In this document: positions 51,833-63,530 of the stretch, piece by piece
Layout of the letters: the number at the start of each line of letters is the position of its first letter
Position numbering within the stretch: position 1 is the first letter of the stretch
Source: Heterohyrax brucei
Taxonomy: Eukaryota; Chordata; Mammalia; Hyracoidea; Procaviidae
DNA length: 64,000 nucleotides
Direction of reading: 5' to 3'
Assembly (NCBI GenBank): GCA_028571685.1
Contig: CM053142.1
Span: 198,950,796-199,014,795 of the forward strand
Made by a program: the position numbers and the translations under genes
The notes under the pieces: generated by a model
Database searches by the model: none
What the model saw: only the letters and a program-made list of their open reading frames with translations
Told to the model about the DNA's origin: nothing

Positions 51833-52022
51833 GACTTGGTTGCTCTGTGGTTAGGGGTTCAGGTACTAACGGAAAGGTCAGCAGTTCAAACACAGCAGCC
51901 GCTCTGCAGGAGGAAGGTGGCCATCTGCTTCCGTAAAGATTACAGCCTTGGAGACCCTGTGGGACAATTCTACCCCATCCTGTAGGGTCACTGTGAGTCA
52001 GAGTTTATTCCACAGCAACAAG
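51833..52022 (+). mobile_element. AfroSINE, plus strand, near full length
   Basis: 'gacttggttgctctgtggttaggggttcaggtactaac', 'aaaggtcagcagttcaaacacagcagccgctc', 'catctgcttccgtaaagattacagccttggagaccctgtggg' and 'tagggtcactgtgagtcagag'. This is the most complete copy here. Confidence 0.85.
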
Positions 52023-53385
52023 ACTACCCTAAAGACGTCTGCTGAGACTCCTTATGTACAAGCAAACACCTTATGGGATTCGATTCCTTGGTCTGTGGGT
52101 TTAGGGTCATGGCTTCATAGGACATTCCAATTCATTAGCCTGTTAACATGTTTAGTGCTTCTGCTCTACCTCCTAGCTCACTGCACAGCACCTGGCTCTT
52201 AAAAGCTTGCAAACGGCCATCCACGGTATGACAGGTGGTCTCTCTTCACCTGGAGCAACACAGGGAGGAGAAGAAATCTCCTCTCCTGGGAGAACACGGA
52301 ACATGTGGCTTCGTTGGCACGTGTGTGTGAGCAGCTGACTTCTTTGCATGACACTCAGACCAGACGGTGTGTGGCTACCATTACCAAACCTTTTGATCAA
52401 TGATTCTATAGAGGAATCCTGAGCAGAAGGGGTGAAATACAGAACAGAATTTCAAATTTTCAAGGATTCCAGACTGCCTGGAGTCACAGAGGCTGGATAA
52501 ACCCATGACACTATTGCCCTGAGATAATCTATAAACCTGAAACCAAAAATGTCTCCTGAAGCCTTAAAACCAAACAGTAATTTAGCTTATTAAATTTTAG
52601 TAAAAACATACCTACCTTGAGCATTATGCTCTTTTAAGATCTATTTGTATGAGGTCAAGTTGGCACAACAATGGCAAAGATCAGGACTCTCAAAGGGTTG
52701 TGAGCTGACGTCACTGGGAGAGGAACAACCCAGAGGAGGGGTGCAACTGGCTGCACAACCTGCAGGACGTCGTCGCTGTCACTGAGCTGCACACACACAA
52801 GCTGCTGAACTGATGTGTTACTCTGTGCATTCTCAACAACAACGACAACAAAAGAAATCAAAAAGAAAAGAAAGATATGGCCATGACCTCAGGAGTTTCA
52901 AAGGGAGAAGCCATGGCCCTGGTGTTTCTAAGCGTGGACTTACCACTCAGACTGACTGGAGAATGGGGAGGGAGCAAAGCTGCTGTCCAGTGGGCCTGGC
53001 AGGTGGAGCTGAAGTCCAGAACCGAGGGGTATCCGTTTGGAATCTGGAGAGTGTGGCCAGTACCTAGAGTCTGAGGGCAGGGCCATTGTGTAAAATGCCT
53101 CAGAGAATGAAGGTCATTCTCAAAGCCTCAATGGCTAATGTAACGTGTCCTGCTGACTTGCTCGATACCTGCTGTCCCTTCTTTTCCTCCAGTTTCCCCC
53201 ATTTGTAATGGGAATGTCTGGCTTGGACGCATTCTGACTCCGTACCTTTGGAATCAGACAGCATGTATTTTAGATTTCACGGATGAAGAGGTATTTTTGG
53301 ACTTGGCATTAAGACTTGCTCTGATATGATGGGCTGAATATGCTTTATATGTTGCAAGGATGTGATTGGGGGGCAACGAGTGAAA
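52023..53385. other. mostly unassigned intergenic sequence
   Basis: No gene. 'taaaagcttgcaaacggccatccacgg...ggtctctcttcacctggagcaac' near 52200-52265 may belong to an afrotherian interspersed repeat, but I cannot name it. Confidence 0.4.
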
Positions 53386-53815
53386 TGTCATGGATTAAAT
53401 TATGCCCCCTAAAAATGTGTGTATCTAGTTGGGTGGGCCATAATTTGCAGTATTGCGTGTTTGTCCTTTATTTTGTGATTGTAATCTTTTAAAAGGATTA
53501 GGGTGGGACTGTAACACCCTTACTAAGGTCACACCCCTGATCCAATGTAAAGGAATTTCCCCTGGGGTGTGGACTGCATCACCTTTTATCTTACAAGGGA
53601 GGAAAGGAAAGGGAAGCAAGCGAAGAGTCAGGGACTTCACACCGAGAAGAAAGCAGTGCCAGGAGCAGAGAACGTCCTTCGGAGCTGGGGTCCCTGTGCA
53701 GAGACGCTCCTAGCCGACACAGAGAGAAAGCCCTCCCCTGGAGCTGGCGCCCTGAATTCAGACTTCTTGCCTGCTGGACTGTGAGGAACTAGGCTTGTCT
53801 TTGTTAAAGCCATGA
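53386..53815 (+). mobile_element. MaLR-like LTR, 3' end truncated
   Basis: It starts TGTCATGGATTAAATTATG and continues with 'aaaggattagggtgggactgtaac' and 'cctggagctggcgccctgaattcagacttcttgcctgctggactgtgagg'. It breaks off at 'ttgttaaagcca', short of the usual 'ccactctgtggtattt...' end. Confidence 0.75.
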
Positions 53816-53819
53816 CCGA

Positions 53820-54180
53820 GACAATAGCTAAAGCGACACTCAAAAATCTGAAGCCTTAAATGCTTTTACCAGGAAAAACAAGGCTGAAGACTCAATGAGG
53901 TAAGTCTCCAATTCAAGAAATTAGAAAAAGAACCACACCAAAATTTACACATAGTGGAAAGAAGTGAAGACGAGAGCAGAAACAACAACACACAGAGCAT
54001 CGAGGTGCATCAAGGCGGTGAGAAGCTGGTTCTCTGGAATGAAACAAATATTCAATAAGTAGAAAACACATAACAGAAAAACAAAGCTTAAACCAGACTC
54101 TAAATGAAACAGACAACCTGAATGCACCTACAAATATTAAAGGACTAGGAACAATAAAAAACCTGCTCACCAACAACACA
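53820..54180 (+). mobile_element. L1 fragment, ORF2 region
   Basis: 'gagcagaaacaacaac', 'gagaagctggttctctggaatgaaacaaatattc' and 'ttaaaccagactctaaatgaaac' match the order of the L1 ORF2 endonuclease/RT spacer. Old and broken. Confidence 0.55.
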
Positions 54181-56640
54181 CCAGACCCAGGGTGTTTAGG
54201 GTCACAACCCTCTAACCTTCCAGGGGGTCTGACCTTGCACAAACTGCTCGGGAGTTGGGGAGACGGCTCACTTGAAGGAGCAGCCTGAATAAAGATTTGT
54301 GCTTTGTGTATCTACACAACAAGCCCACACTGAGGCGTCTCCATCTGCATGGACTTGGCTGCAGGTGAGTGGATGTCAGTGAAGAGGAGAGACAAGATAC
54401 CCTGTCCTTGGGAGCCTCCAGGCTGTGGGGACAGACAGACCAAGAATGACACAGGTGAGAAGGCAGTTATGCCTTCTGCAGGAGGGAGAAGTAGGTCAGG
54501 TGAGGGGGCGGGTGGCCCATGCCAGGTGAGGGACTCAGGGCCTGAGGAGAAGAAGGGCAACAGGCAGGGACTTCCCCTCTCTGCCGAGCAACTGTCACAC
54601 AGACCAGGGCAGGTCATTGAGGTCAGGGGTCAGCGGAGGTGACAAGTAAGGTACAAATAAATGATGGCCTTTCAGGGCATGTTTCTAGGGAAGCAACTGT
54701 TTTAGGGCCAGGTCACTGTGGGTCAGGCGAGCACCAGGCCTCGAGGGCTGGAACTGCGTGTGGAAGAGCAGGCCTGGCAGGGCGAGGAAGAGAGGGGTCA
54801 GAGGCCCATGAGACACCTGAAGCTGGTGACCATCAGGAGAGAGGCCACTGTGGATGTGGTGAGGCCAGGAGGGCTGGGAGCTGGACTGGGGACTAGGGGA
54901 CTGGAGGGCCTAAGGAAAGACTCCTGCAAGTCAGGAAAGGTGCTGTCACTGGGGTTTAATGCTGGCCAAGAGGAAAGGAAGAGCCACAGGCAGTGAGTAA
55001 GCCTTTGTGGTGGCCAGGAGAGGGCAGGGGTCTAGGGGTGGTCTGTCCCACCAGGCCCTGTTGTGGGTGCTTGGCTGACTGAGCCCGCCAAGCTGAGGAG
55101 GCCTTACGAGGCCACTGTGTGTGTGTGTGTGTGTGTGTGCCCGTGCCCGCACGCATGTGTGCACACTCAAGAATGTGAGAGAAAGCTGGGTGTCTAGAAC
55201 CATAGCTCTTGTCCCCATCTTGGCCTTGATGGGAAGAATGGGGTGGGGGTGGGGTGCAGACGGGTCACTGTTATCAGGCCAGGCCAGCAGAGGTGGGGAC
55301 AACCCAGCCAAGCATGGCCTGCCTGGATGGGGCATGTGAGGGTCTGATCAGGCGCTGCTCAGGGAGGTGCCAGGGCTGGCAGTGGGGAGGCTGGAGGCCT
55401 CTTCTTCCAGAAAGGCAGAGGCGTGGACACTCCATCCCTGCTTCCTGATCTAACCCTACTGGGCTCAGCTCCAGCACTAGAACAGGCAGCACCGTTTGGG
55501 ATGGGACCCTGCTCTCCAGGCCCAGAGACCACTAGTCCGTGAAAGATGCAGGTTTCCCCAGAAAGGCTGGCAGCTGTGACTAGGAACAGAGTGGAGTCTC
55601 TGAATTTACCCAGAAAGCAGGAGTGGGGGGCCACAGGTATCCTGTGGATGGGACTGAGTGGGGGCTTCAGTGTAGATAGGGGGTCAGCACATGGGTGACT
55701 AGGGAGGGGACAGAGACGGGGCAGGAAGCCAGTGGAGACAAGAGAAGGGCAGGAAGCGATCATTTCCTCCACCCAGGGCTGGGCCACAGGAAATCCAATC
55801 CTTGTGCTCCCCAAGCTGCTTCCTGCTGATAAGGGGTCCCCAGCCAGCCCCATCCTGCTCCCCCTCACCCACGCCTGCCATTCTACCCTGGTCCCAGGAG
55901 ATCCCTGACTCTGGCTGAGCTGGCCACTAGGCACTGGCCTTGGGAGGAGCCTGGGAGGGGGCCAGAAGGTCCCAGCACCCTCAGGGCCACTTCCTGGTCA
56001 GGGCAAGTCCACCCAGGCCTGGGGAGAAGGCAGCCCAGACATCTAGATCCTAGGACGCACAGCACACGGAACCAGGCTCTGAAGGTCAGTAGAACTGGAT
56101 GGTGAACACTCTGTCCAAAGCGTCGTGGGTGTGGGAGAGGGCTGGGGTTACCTGGGGTCAGGGCAGTCCTGGAAAGGGAGCTTTGCTCTGTTCTAGTGGT
56201 CAGAATCTCTTCAGGGGGGCATTCTGTGGGGAGCAGGGTCCAGGACTGTTCTGTGTGGGGTCAAAGTGTCTTGGGCCCATTCAGGTGGCTTCCAGAGAGG
56301 GTCAGGGGTTCCTGCGTGTGTGGGGTGGGTTCAAGGTTACTCTTGATAAACAGGGGTTGTTTGACTGGGCCGCTGCCTTGGAGAGGTATAGGGACCCGGG
56401 ACAGGGTCTCCCAGGTTGCATTACTCTGAGAAGGTTGCCCAGGGTGTTCTTTGAGCAGTCAGGATTTCTTTCTTGGGGTCAGGGAGCTGCTGGGGGTGGG
56501 GGAGGGCGAAGGTGAGGTGGGGGGCAGGAGCTGCTTTCCGTGGATGAAGGGTTTCCTGACGTTTAAGGGCCACTCCTTGCCCCGGTGCAGTCGGGGTTCA
56601 GGGATTTCCAGTGCTGGGATAGTTCTGGAGGTTGATCAGA
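54181..56640. other. intergenic, upstream of SHANK3
   Basis: GC-rich, largely single-copy-looking sequence. A pure (GT)n run of about 11 units lies at 55117-55139. No splice-supported gene. G-rich text with 'gttccaggg/ggtcaggg' phrases at 56150-56500 is weakly repetitive. Confidence 0.45.
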
Positions 56641-56649
56641 GTTGGAGGT

Positions 56650-58420
56650 GCCCGGTTCGCTCCACGGCGGGCGGCGCCTGAGCGAGTTTCTTTACTGCTC
56701 CCCCACCCCCGCCCACTCATCACCCCCTCTCGCGTTGCCACGACAACGCGTAAAACTAAAATTCACTTCCCCTTCGCAGGTGGGGACTAGTAGCGCCCCC
56801 TCCTCTAAGCCCTTCCTCGTAGGTCGCGCCCCCATCCTGCCGTCGCTAAGGTGACGAGGAGGAGGCGACAGGCGTTGGATTCGGGTGGACGGAGGGGGAG
56901 CCGGGGATGGGGAGGCCGGGCCTGGGCGTCCGGAGCGAACTCCCCGAACTCGTCTAGGGCTGGGGGCCCACGCCGAGCTCGGGGTGGTGGCAAGGCTTTA
57001 TTCAGAGGGTCCTTTGGTCGTGGTCGAAAGGGTTAATTCGGAGGGTTCTTCAGGCCGGCTGGGAAAGCCCCCGCCCCCGCCTGGGGATCCCGCGCCCGAT
57101 CCCCAGGACGGGGGCAGGGCTGGTCCCCGCCGCCGCCACCGCCCCAGGTCTGGCCCGGGTGGGGGTCGGTGGGGGGGGGGGAGAAGCCACCACCCCCGGA
57201 AATTAATTCTCCTTTTTTCTCTCCCCTTCCTGCCCCTGGCTCGGGTCTTCGCGCCCCAACGCGGCCCCCACCCCAGCTCCAGCACCCCTGCCCAGTGGCC
57301 CGCCAGCTCCAGCACCCCCGCCCAGTGGCCCGCCGAGGCCGGCCCACAGCTCAAGGGCGGCGCAGTCCCCCTAGCTGAGCACGACCCCCACTCGCCCCCG
57401 CCCCCGCCCCCCGGGACCCGCGCAGCGCCGCCGGCCGGCCCGGGCCTTCCCGGCCCCCACCTCTGGTGCAGCCCCCTCGCCACCCCCGCTTCCCTCCCGG
57501 CCCGGCCCCCTCCCCCCGCCGCCCCCGCCCCCGGGGACGGCAGCGCCGCGCGAGCCGGAGCCCATGCCGCTGAGCCGCTCCGCCGCCGCCGCGCCCGCGG
57601 AGCCCCCGGCGCCGCCGTCCCCCGCGCCGGCCCCGGCCCCGGCCCCCCCCAGCCCCCTCCCGCGCAGCGCGGCCGACGGGGCCCCGGCGGGAGGGAAGGG
57701 GGGGCCGGGGCGCCGCGCCGAGCCCCAGCGCGCCCCGCTGCCGGCCTCGGGCGGCCCCGGCCGGGGCGCGGGGATGGACATGGACGGCCCCGGCCCCGGC
57801 GCGGTCATCGTGCGCGTCGGCATCCCGGACCTGCAGCAGACGGTGAGACCGCCGCTCCCCGACCCCCGCGCGCGCCCGCCGGCCCCGGCCGCGGCCGCTC
57901 ACCCCTCCCCCGCCGCCTCCGCGGGGACCCTCCCCACCGCCCGGGCGGGGCCCGGCGAGCCCGGCCTTCGGGGCGGGGCCTCGGCGGCTGGACGCGGGGT
58001 GCGGGTCGGCCGCGCGGCGGCGGGCCGGCTCCCGGGGCGCCGGGTCTGCGCTCATGCGCCCGCTCCGCCGCAGAAGTGCCTGCGCCTGGACCCGGACGCG
58101 CCCGTGTGGGCCTCCAAGCAGCGCGTGCTCTGCACCCTCAACCACAGCCTGCAGGACGCGCTCAACTACGGCCTCTTCCAGCCGCCTTCCCAGGGCCGCG
58201 CCGGCAAGTTCCTGGACGAGGAGCGGCTCCTGCGGGAGTACCCCCCCAACCTGGACACGCCCTTGCCCTACCTGGAGGTGCGTGGGGTCGGGGGCTGCGG
58301 GGCCGCGGCGGGCGCGGCTAGTGGCTTGGGAGCCCCGGGGCCCGGAGGGGGGCGACTGTTCAGAGGGCACTGCGGGGAGCGCCTGGCACGGGAGTTGTCG
58401 GAGTGGGAGCGTGGAGGGTT
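56650..58420 (+). promoter_or_regulatory. CpG-island promoter of SHANK3
   Basis: Extremely CpG- and GC-rich, covering coding exons 1 and 2. A short tandem duplication of 'gccagctccagcacccc' (about 57273-57323) and C-runs near 57600-57660 are present. CpG methylation of this island is a known control point for the human gene; whether that holds here is inference. Confidence 0.75.
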
Positions 58421-61400
58421 GTGTGTGGTGAATGGTGAGGGTGTGATGTGTGATGGGAGCAGCGTGTGCTTAAGCATGTGCGTGGTGAGAGCAGTGAGCG
58501 AGCTGTGGAAGTGGTGTAGTGTGAGCCGTGTGTGCACAATGTGTGCAAAAGCGGTGTGCTCAGTGCCAGTAGTGTAAGTGGTGTAAGCAGTATGTGTGAG
58601 CAGTGTATGCGTGTGACCAGTATGTGTGAGCACCGTGTGCTGTGAACAGTGTGTGTGAGCAGTGTGTGCTGTGTGTAAGTGTGCATGTGTGAGCAGTGTG
58701 TGCAGTGAGTTGCATGTGGTCTGAGCAGTGTGTACATGTGAACTATGTGTATATGTGAGGAGAGTGTGAGCATTGTGTGCTGTGAGCACTGTGTAGCGTG
58801 TGCATGGGAGCACTGGTGTGAGTACTGGTGAGAGCAGTGTGTATGTATGAACTGTGTGTGCATGTGAGCAGTGTGTACATGTGAGCAGTGTGAGCACTGT
58901 GCTGGGCAGCACGTGCTATGAGACTGGGTGGTGTGAGCAGTCTTAAGTGGCGTGAGCGTGGTGTGCGTGAGCATGGTGTGCGTGAGCAGCGAGCATGGTT
59001 CTGAGTGGGGTGGGTGTGAATGGTGTGAGTGCTGGGAGGGACATGTGGTGTGAAGGTGATTTCTGGACACCCCCTGAGGTCTGAAGGCACAGCCCGGTCG
59101 ACATGCTCAGCCACCCTGAGGTGTGCTGACCTCTTATGGAGCACGCAGACTGAATGGGGGGTCCTGACCACTATGCTGCTCGACCAGCATGGTTGGGATT
59201 GAAATGGCATTGTGGTTGCTGAGCTTGAAGTTGCCTGGTCCCCATGGCACGGGGAGTAGGGTCTGGTCATGCTGGTGAGGGGATGTCTAAGGTGAGCCTG
59301 GAACTGCATCTTGGCAGAGTAGGATTTCTGTAGACTTGGGCAGGGGGATGAGACAAGAAGTACCCCCCAGGCTCAGGACAGGCAGCTGATGTCTTCTGCC
59401 CCTGCCGTGCCTGAGCATCAGAGCCCTGTCTGAAGGCCCTTGGCTCTCTGACCACCACAGATAAACGTGTGTGTCGGGTGCTGCGTGTGGTCAGGGTGAT
59501 GAAGGTGTGGCGGGGGGCAGCTGTGGGGTTCCACACAGAGGGTAGAGAGTGTGCAGTGGGATGGTGATTCTGTGCACGCACCGAGTTTGTGGGGTGCTGC
59601 AGCCACACTAGGGGGTGTGGGTGAGGGCTGCTGGCCTTGAAGGCTGCACTGCCCCCTTCTCATGCAGCCGGTGGACGCTTTTTTTCTTTATTTGAGCAGT
59701 TTCGATACAAGCGACGTGTTTATGCCCAGAACCTTATTGATGATAAGCAGTTTGCAAAGCTTCACACCAAGGTAATGGGTCCGTCCCAGGGCGAGGACCC
59801 CTGAGGCCGTCTGGTCCCTCCCCCTGTCCCCACATGGCCAGTGGCCCCCATCCACTGCTTTGTAGTAGCTCTCTCTGGAGGCACCCCTCATACCAGTGTC
59901 CCTCACCTCAGCATTTAGGGGTTCAGGGTGCTTGGCTGGGGTGGCCAGAGGGCCCCATGGATGGGGTGAGGGTGCTTCAGGGGCAGGTGTCAGTGGGTCC
60001 TCCAGGTGGTACTTGGCTTCAGGTGATGGCCATGGGCTGGCAGTGGGGTGTCCTGGGGCTCTGGCAGGAGTCTGGATGGGAGGCTGGCTGGGGAGCTGTG
60101 CCGTACATGGTGGCTCAGTGCGGGAGGGGCCCAGGGCTGGGCTGCCCATGAGTCCTCCCTGGGAGGGTCACTGCCCCCGTTTGCAGAAGAGGAAACTGAG
60201 TCACAGAGAAGTAAAGGGTTTGCTTACAGCTGTGCACCCAGTGGTGCCAGGTTGGTCCTGACCTGCCTTGCCCTGGTACCTGGGTCTTCAGCTCTGTGCT
60301 TTTCACCCTGTGGGTGTTCCCTTTAGGTGAGGCTGGCCCAGTGCCTGTGCTCTTTGTGGGTGCTTCGCTTCAGCTCCAGATGTAGGAGGGGGCTCAGGAC
60401 TGAGCTGGCTCCTGCATGGGTGACTTGGGGCCCTTCTGGGAGGGACATGTTGGGGGGTTGAGCTGGGTCAGTGGTGAAATGGTGGGGCATGCACTCTGGA
60501 GCGCAGCTAGGGCAGCCTGGACTTGGTGTGGGCCAGCTGGCCAGGCCCAGGCCGACAGTGTGCAGGTTTGCAGACTGAAATGCAGGGAAGGCTTGGTGGT
60601 GGAGGGACTGTGTTGAGCTGGTCTTGGGTGGCAGGCCCAAACAGTGGTCCCTGAGACTGGCTGGAGGCAGGCAGGTGTGGCCGGATGGTGCGCAGGGGTA
60701 TGAGCTGATGGGCCGCTGTGCATTTTAGGCAAACCTGAAGAAGTTCATGGACTATGTCCAACTCCACAGCACAGACAAGGTGGCCCGCCTGCTGGACAAG
60801 GGGCTGGACCCCAACTTCCATGACCCCGACTCAGGAGGTAAGGTGGCCACCAGGAAGGGGTGTAGGCTGACCTTTTACCTACAGGCCTCGGAGAGGGTGG
60901 ATGTAACCACTGTCATCCCGTGTCCCAACCATGGCCCCAGAGTGCCCCCTGAGCCTCGCTGCCCAGCTGGACAACGCCACAGACCTGTTGAAGGTGCTGA
61001 GGAACGGTGGTGCCCACCTGGACTTCCGCACCCGGGATGGGCTGACAGCGGTGCACTGTGCCGCACGGCAGCGGAACGCGGCAGCCCTGACGGTCAGCAG
61101 GACCCTGGCCCGGTGGGCGTGTGGGCCGGGGGGGATGCTGGCCCAGTGGGTATGTGGGCGGGGGGCAGGGATGCTGGCCCTGTGGGCGTGTGAGCGGGGA
61201 GGATGTTGGCCCGGTGGGCGTGTGGGGGAGGGGGATGCTGGCCCGGTGTACGTGGAAGGGGGGATCCTGGCCTGGTGGGTGTGCGGTCGGGAGGAAGCTT
61301 AGGGTCCCAGGTGGTTGCTGAGGCTGCTTGTTCCCAGACCCTGCTGGACCTGGGGGCGTCTCCCGACTACAAGGACAGCCGTGGCTTGACACCCCTGTAC

Positions 61401-63530
61401 CACAGCGCCCTGGGGGGCGGGGATGCCCTTTGCTGTGAGCTCCTCCTCCATGACCATGCCCAGCTGGGGACCACTGATGAGAATGGCTGGCAGGAGATCC
61501 ACCAGGTGGGCCCAGGGCTATGGGTTGGGGACCTGGCCACCGTCTGGTGCTGTGGGTTCCGGTCTGTCTGTCTGCCGGGGGCCCCAGCCTACCTGGCCCC
61601 TCCTCTCTCCTACAGGCGTGCCGCTTTGGCCATGTCCAGCACTTGGAGCACCTGCTGTTCTATGGAGCTGACATGGGGGCTCAGAATGCCTCAGGGAACA
61701 CAGCCCTGCACATCTGTGCCCTTTATAACCAGGTGTGCCTGTGAGTGAGTGTGCCTGGTGCCTGCTGCAGTCCGCACAGCTGCGTGTGCTGCACATGCTG
61801 CATACGTGCCAGTGAGGTGTGATCGTGGGGCCACGTGCGTGTCTGTGTCTGTGTCCTCTGTGCATGTTTCATGAGGCGTGACTGCAGGTACACATGGGCC
61901 TCGTTCTTGATGCACATGTTCAGTGAGCTGTGACTGCAGCTACGTGCTCCTGTAGTGTGGGATGCCTGCTTATGTGTGTGCACAGTGAAGAGTAACTGTG
62001 TTTCCATGTGTGTCGTAGCTGTTGTGTACGTGTGTAATGAGGTATGATGTGTGTGTAGTGAGGTGCGACAGTGTGCGTGTGTGCGTGTGCCTGTGTGGCT
62101 CATTCTCCAAGGAAATGTACAGTGAGGTCTGACTGCACGTCTGGTCTGTGTGTGCATCCATGTCTCGTTTTTCTCATACATGCGTGATGGTGAGTTATGA
62201 CTGCACGGATGTATGTGTGCGTCTGTGCCTCATCCTTGAATATGGTGATGTCTGAGTGCACAGGTGTGTGTGTACATCTGTGTCATATCCTTCTCATACA
62301 CATAGTGAGCTGTAGCTGCACATGTATGTGTGTGCATATATGTCTCGTTTTTCAGGTACATGCATATTAAAGTTTGCACGTATGTGTGTGTTGTGTGCAC
62401 GTGTGCCTCATCCTTGTACAAGTGCAGTGAGGTGTGAATACATGTATGTGTGTGTTCAGGTGTGCTTCGTCTTTCTCGTTCACGTGCAGTGACGCCTGAC
62501 AGCATGTGTGGGTGTGTATGTATGTGCTTTAGCTTTCATGTCTGGTGAGTCTGCATGCCTGTGTTTGTGCACACTTGCCTCATCCGTCATGTACATGTGT
62601 AGGGAGGCATGACTCCATTTACAAGGACAGCCAGTTAAGTTTGTGAACTAATCCTAGAGGAAGTGCTGCAGAACTCATTGCTGAATGTCACCATGGTCAC
62701 CTTCGAAGGACTCTCTTTGGGAAGCTGTACACCAACACCAGGGCCTAGTCCACCCTTCAAAGCAATTTTGGAACTCTTTTTCTGGAATGGCCATCAGAGC
62801 TGTTGTCATGTTACCCTTGATGTCCTGAATGTCATCAAAATGTTTTCCTTTCACTATTTCTTTTATCTTCAGGTAGTGAAAAAAGTCACCGGGGGCCAGA
62901 TCAGGTGAGTAAGGAGAGTGTTCCAATACAGTTATTTGTTTACTGGCTAAAAACTTTCTCACAGACAACTTGTTTGCCAACAAATTGAGTCTGCCACCTT
63001 GCCACCATGCTGCCATGCACAAGGGCCATTCCAGAGACAGTTCCAAAATCGCTTTGAAGGGTGAACTGGGTGCTGGCATCAGGGCACAGCTTCCCAAGGG
63101 GAGCCCTGTGAGGGGAGCAGTGATACTCGGCAAGAACATACGGCGGCACTTCAGACGGGTTCGCAGACTTCACTGTCGACTTCATACGTGTGTGAGCTCA
63201 GGGCCCTCACCGCTGGTGTGCCTGTGCAGCGAGGGAATTCTGTGTACATTGTGTGTGTGTGTGTGCCTGGTCTTTGTGTGTGTCACCTGTGTGCACTCAT
63301 GCTCCGACATGGGTTGTGGTGAGCGTGTAGGCACCCATCTGCAGACTGAGTGCCTGGTTCTGTGGATGCGCATGGATGTGCTCGGGCTGAGGGGTGGCAT
63401 CTCTCCAGCATGCACTATCCTGACCACCTTTTCCCTCTCGCCAACTTTCTAGGAGAGCTGTGCCCGTGTCCTCCTCTTCCGTGGTGCCAACAAGGATGTT
63501 CGGAACTACAACAGCCAGACAGCCTTCCAG
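57564..63530 (+). CDS. SHANK3: SHANK3, first 8 coding exons (continues past window)
   Basis: Postsynaptic-density scaffold of excitatory synapses. Coding exons: 57564-57842, 58074-58277, 59700-59771, 60729-60837, 60941-61092, 61338-61505, 61616-61732, 63453-63530. All are GT-AG and phases agree, giving 393 residues, open at the right. Residues about 73-165 are the SPN (Ras-association-like) domain, beginning MDGPGPGAVIVRVGIPDLQQT and including FRYKRRVYAQNLIDDKQFAKLHTK. Residues about 186-393 are ankyrin repeats (SLAAQLDNATDLLKVL, GLTPLYHSAL, NTALHICALYNQ). SH3, PDZ, proline-rich and SAM parts lie outside. The start is uncertain: ATG 57564 gives a 72-residue Ala/Pro leader in weak context; ATG 57774 and 57780 have G at -3 and +4 and match the classical human start. 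I chose the outer one because the leader resembles what I recall of the longer human reference protein. Confidence 0.95.
58430..59050 (+). repeat. degenerate GTGTGAGCAGT minisatellite in SHANK3 intron 2
   Basis: The phrase 'gtgtgagcagtgtgt' and variants ('catgtgagcagtg', 'gtgtgctgtgagcac') recur dozens of times without a strict period. Open minus-strand frames here are Thr/His-rich products of the repeat. Confidence 0.85.
60170..60310 (+). repeat. ancient MIR-type fragment in SHANK3 intron 3
   Basis: 'ttgcagaagaggaaactgagtcacagagaagtaaagggtttgc' is a typical fragment of old mammalian repeats. Confidence 0.45.
61105..61295 (+). repeat. minisatellite in SHANK3 intron 5, about 6 units
   Basis: Units of about 30-38 bp of the form 'gatgctggccc(g/a)gtgggcgtgtgggcggggg' begin near 61105, 61136, 61172, 61204, 61237 and 61267. 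It fills most of a 245-bp intron. Confidence 0.85.
61780..62600 (+). repeat. degenerate TG-rich minisatellite in SHANK3 intron 7
   Basis: A phrase of about 60 bp, 'cctcatccttctcatacacatgcagtgaggtgtgactgcacatgtatgtgtgtg', recurs about a dozen times with indels. It directly precedes the foldback mariner copy. Confidence 0.75.
62631..63178 (-). mobile_element. foldback mariner derivative, copy 2
   Basis: The minus strand encodes mariner transposase C-terminal sequence (63139-62675 reading): 'TVLEHSPYSPDLAPGDFF' with the YSPDLAP catalytic neighbourhood, then 'KGKHFDDIQDIKGNMTTAL' and 'ESFEGDHGDIQQ'. The last ~165 bp of the element (62631-62800) recurs inverted at about 63025-63178. Terminal repeats are 'cagttaagtttgtgaact' (62633-62650) and a decayed 'gggttcgcagacttcactgtc' (63156-63176). 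Non-functional, within SHANK3 intron 7. Confidence 0.75.

Noticed and set aside
56885-58321. 478-codon plus-strand frame and long minus-strand frames in the SHANK3 CpG island
   Set aside because: GC-rich sequence lacks stop codons by chance. These frames cross the SHANK3 exon 1 donor and exon 2 without regard to splice sites and show no domain.
58268-59309. Thr/His-rich minus-strand frames of more than 200 codons
   Set aside because: Products of the degenerate TGTGAGCAG repeat in SHANK3 intron 2.
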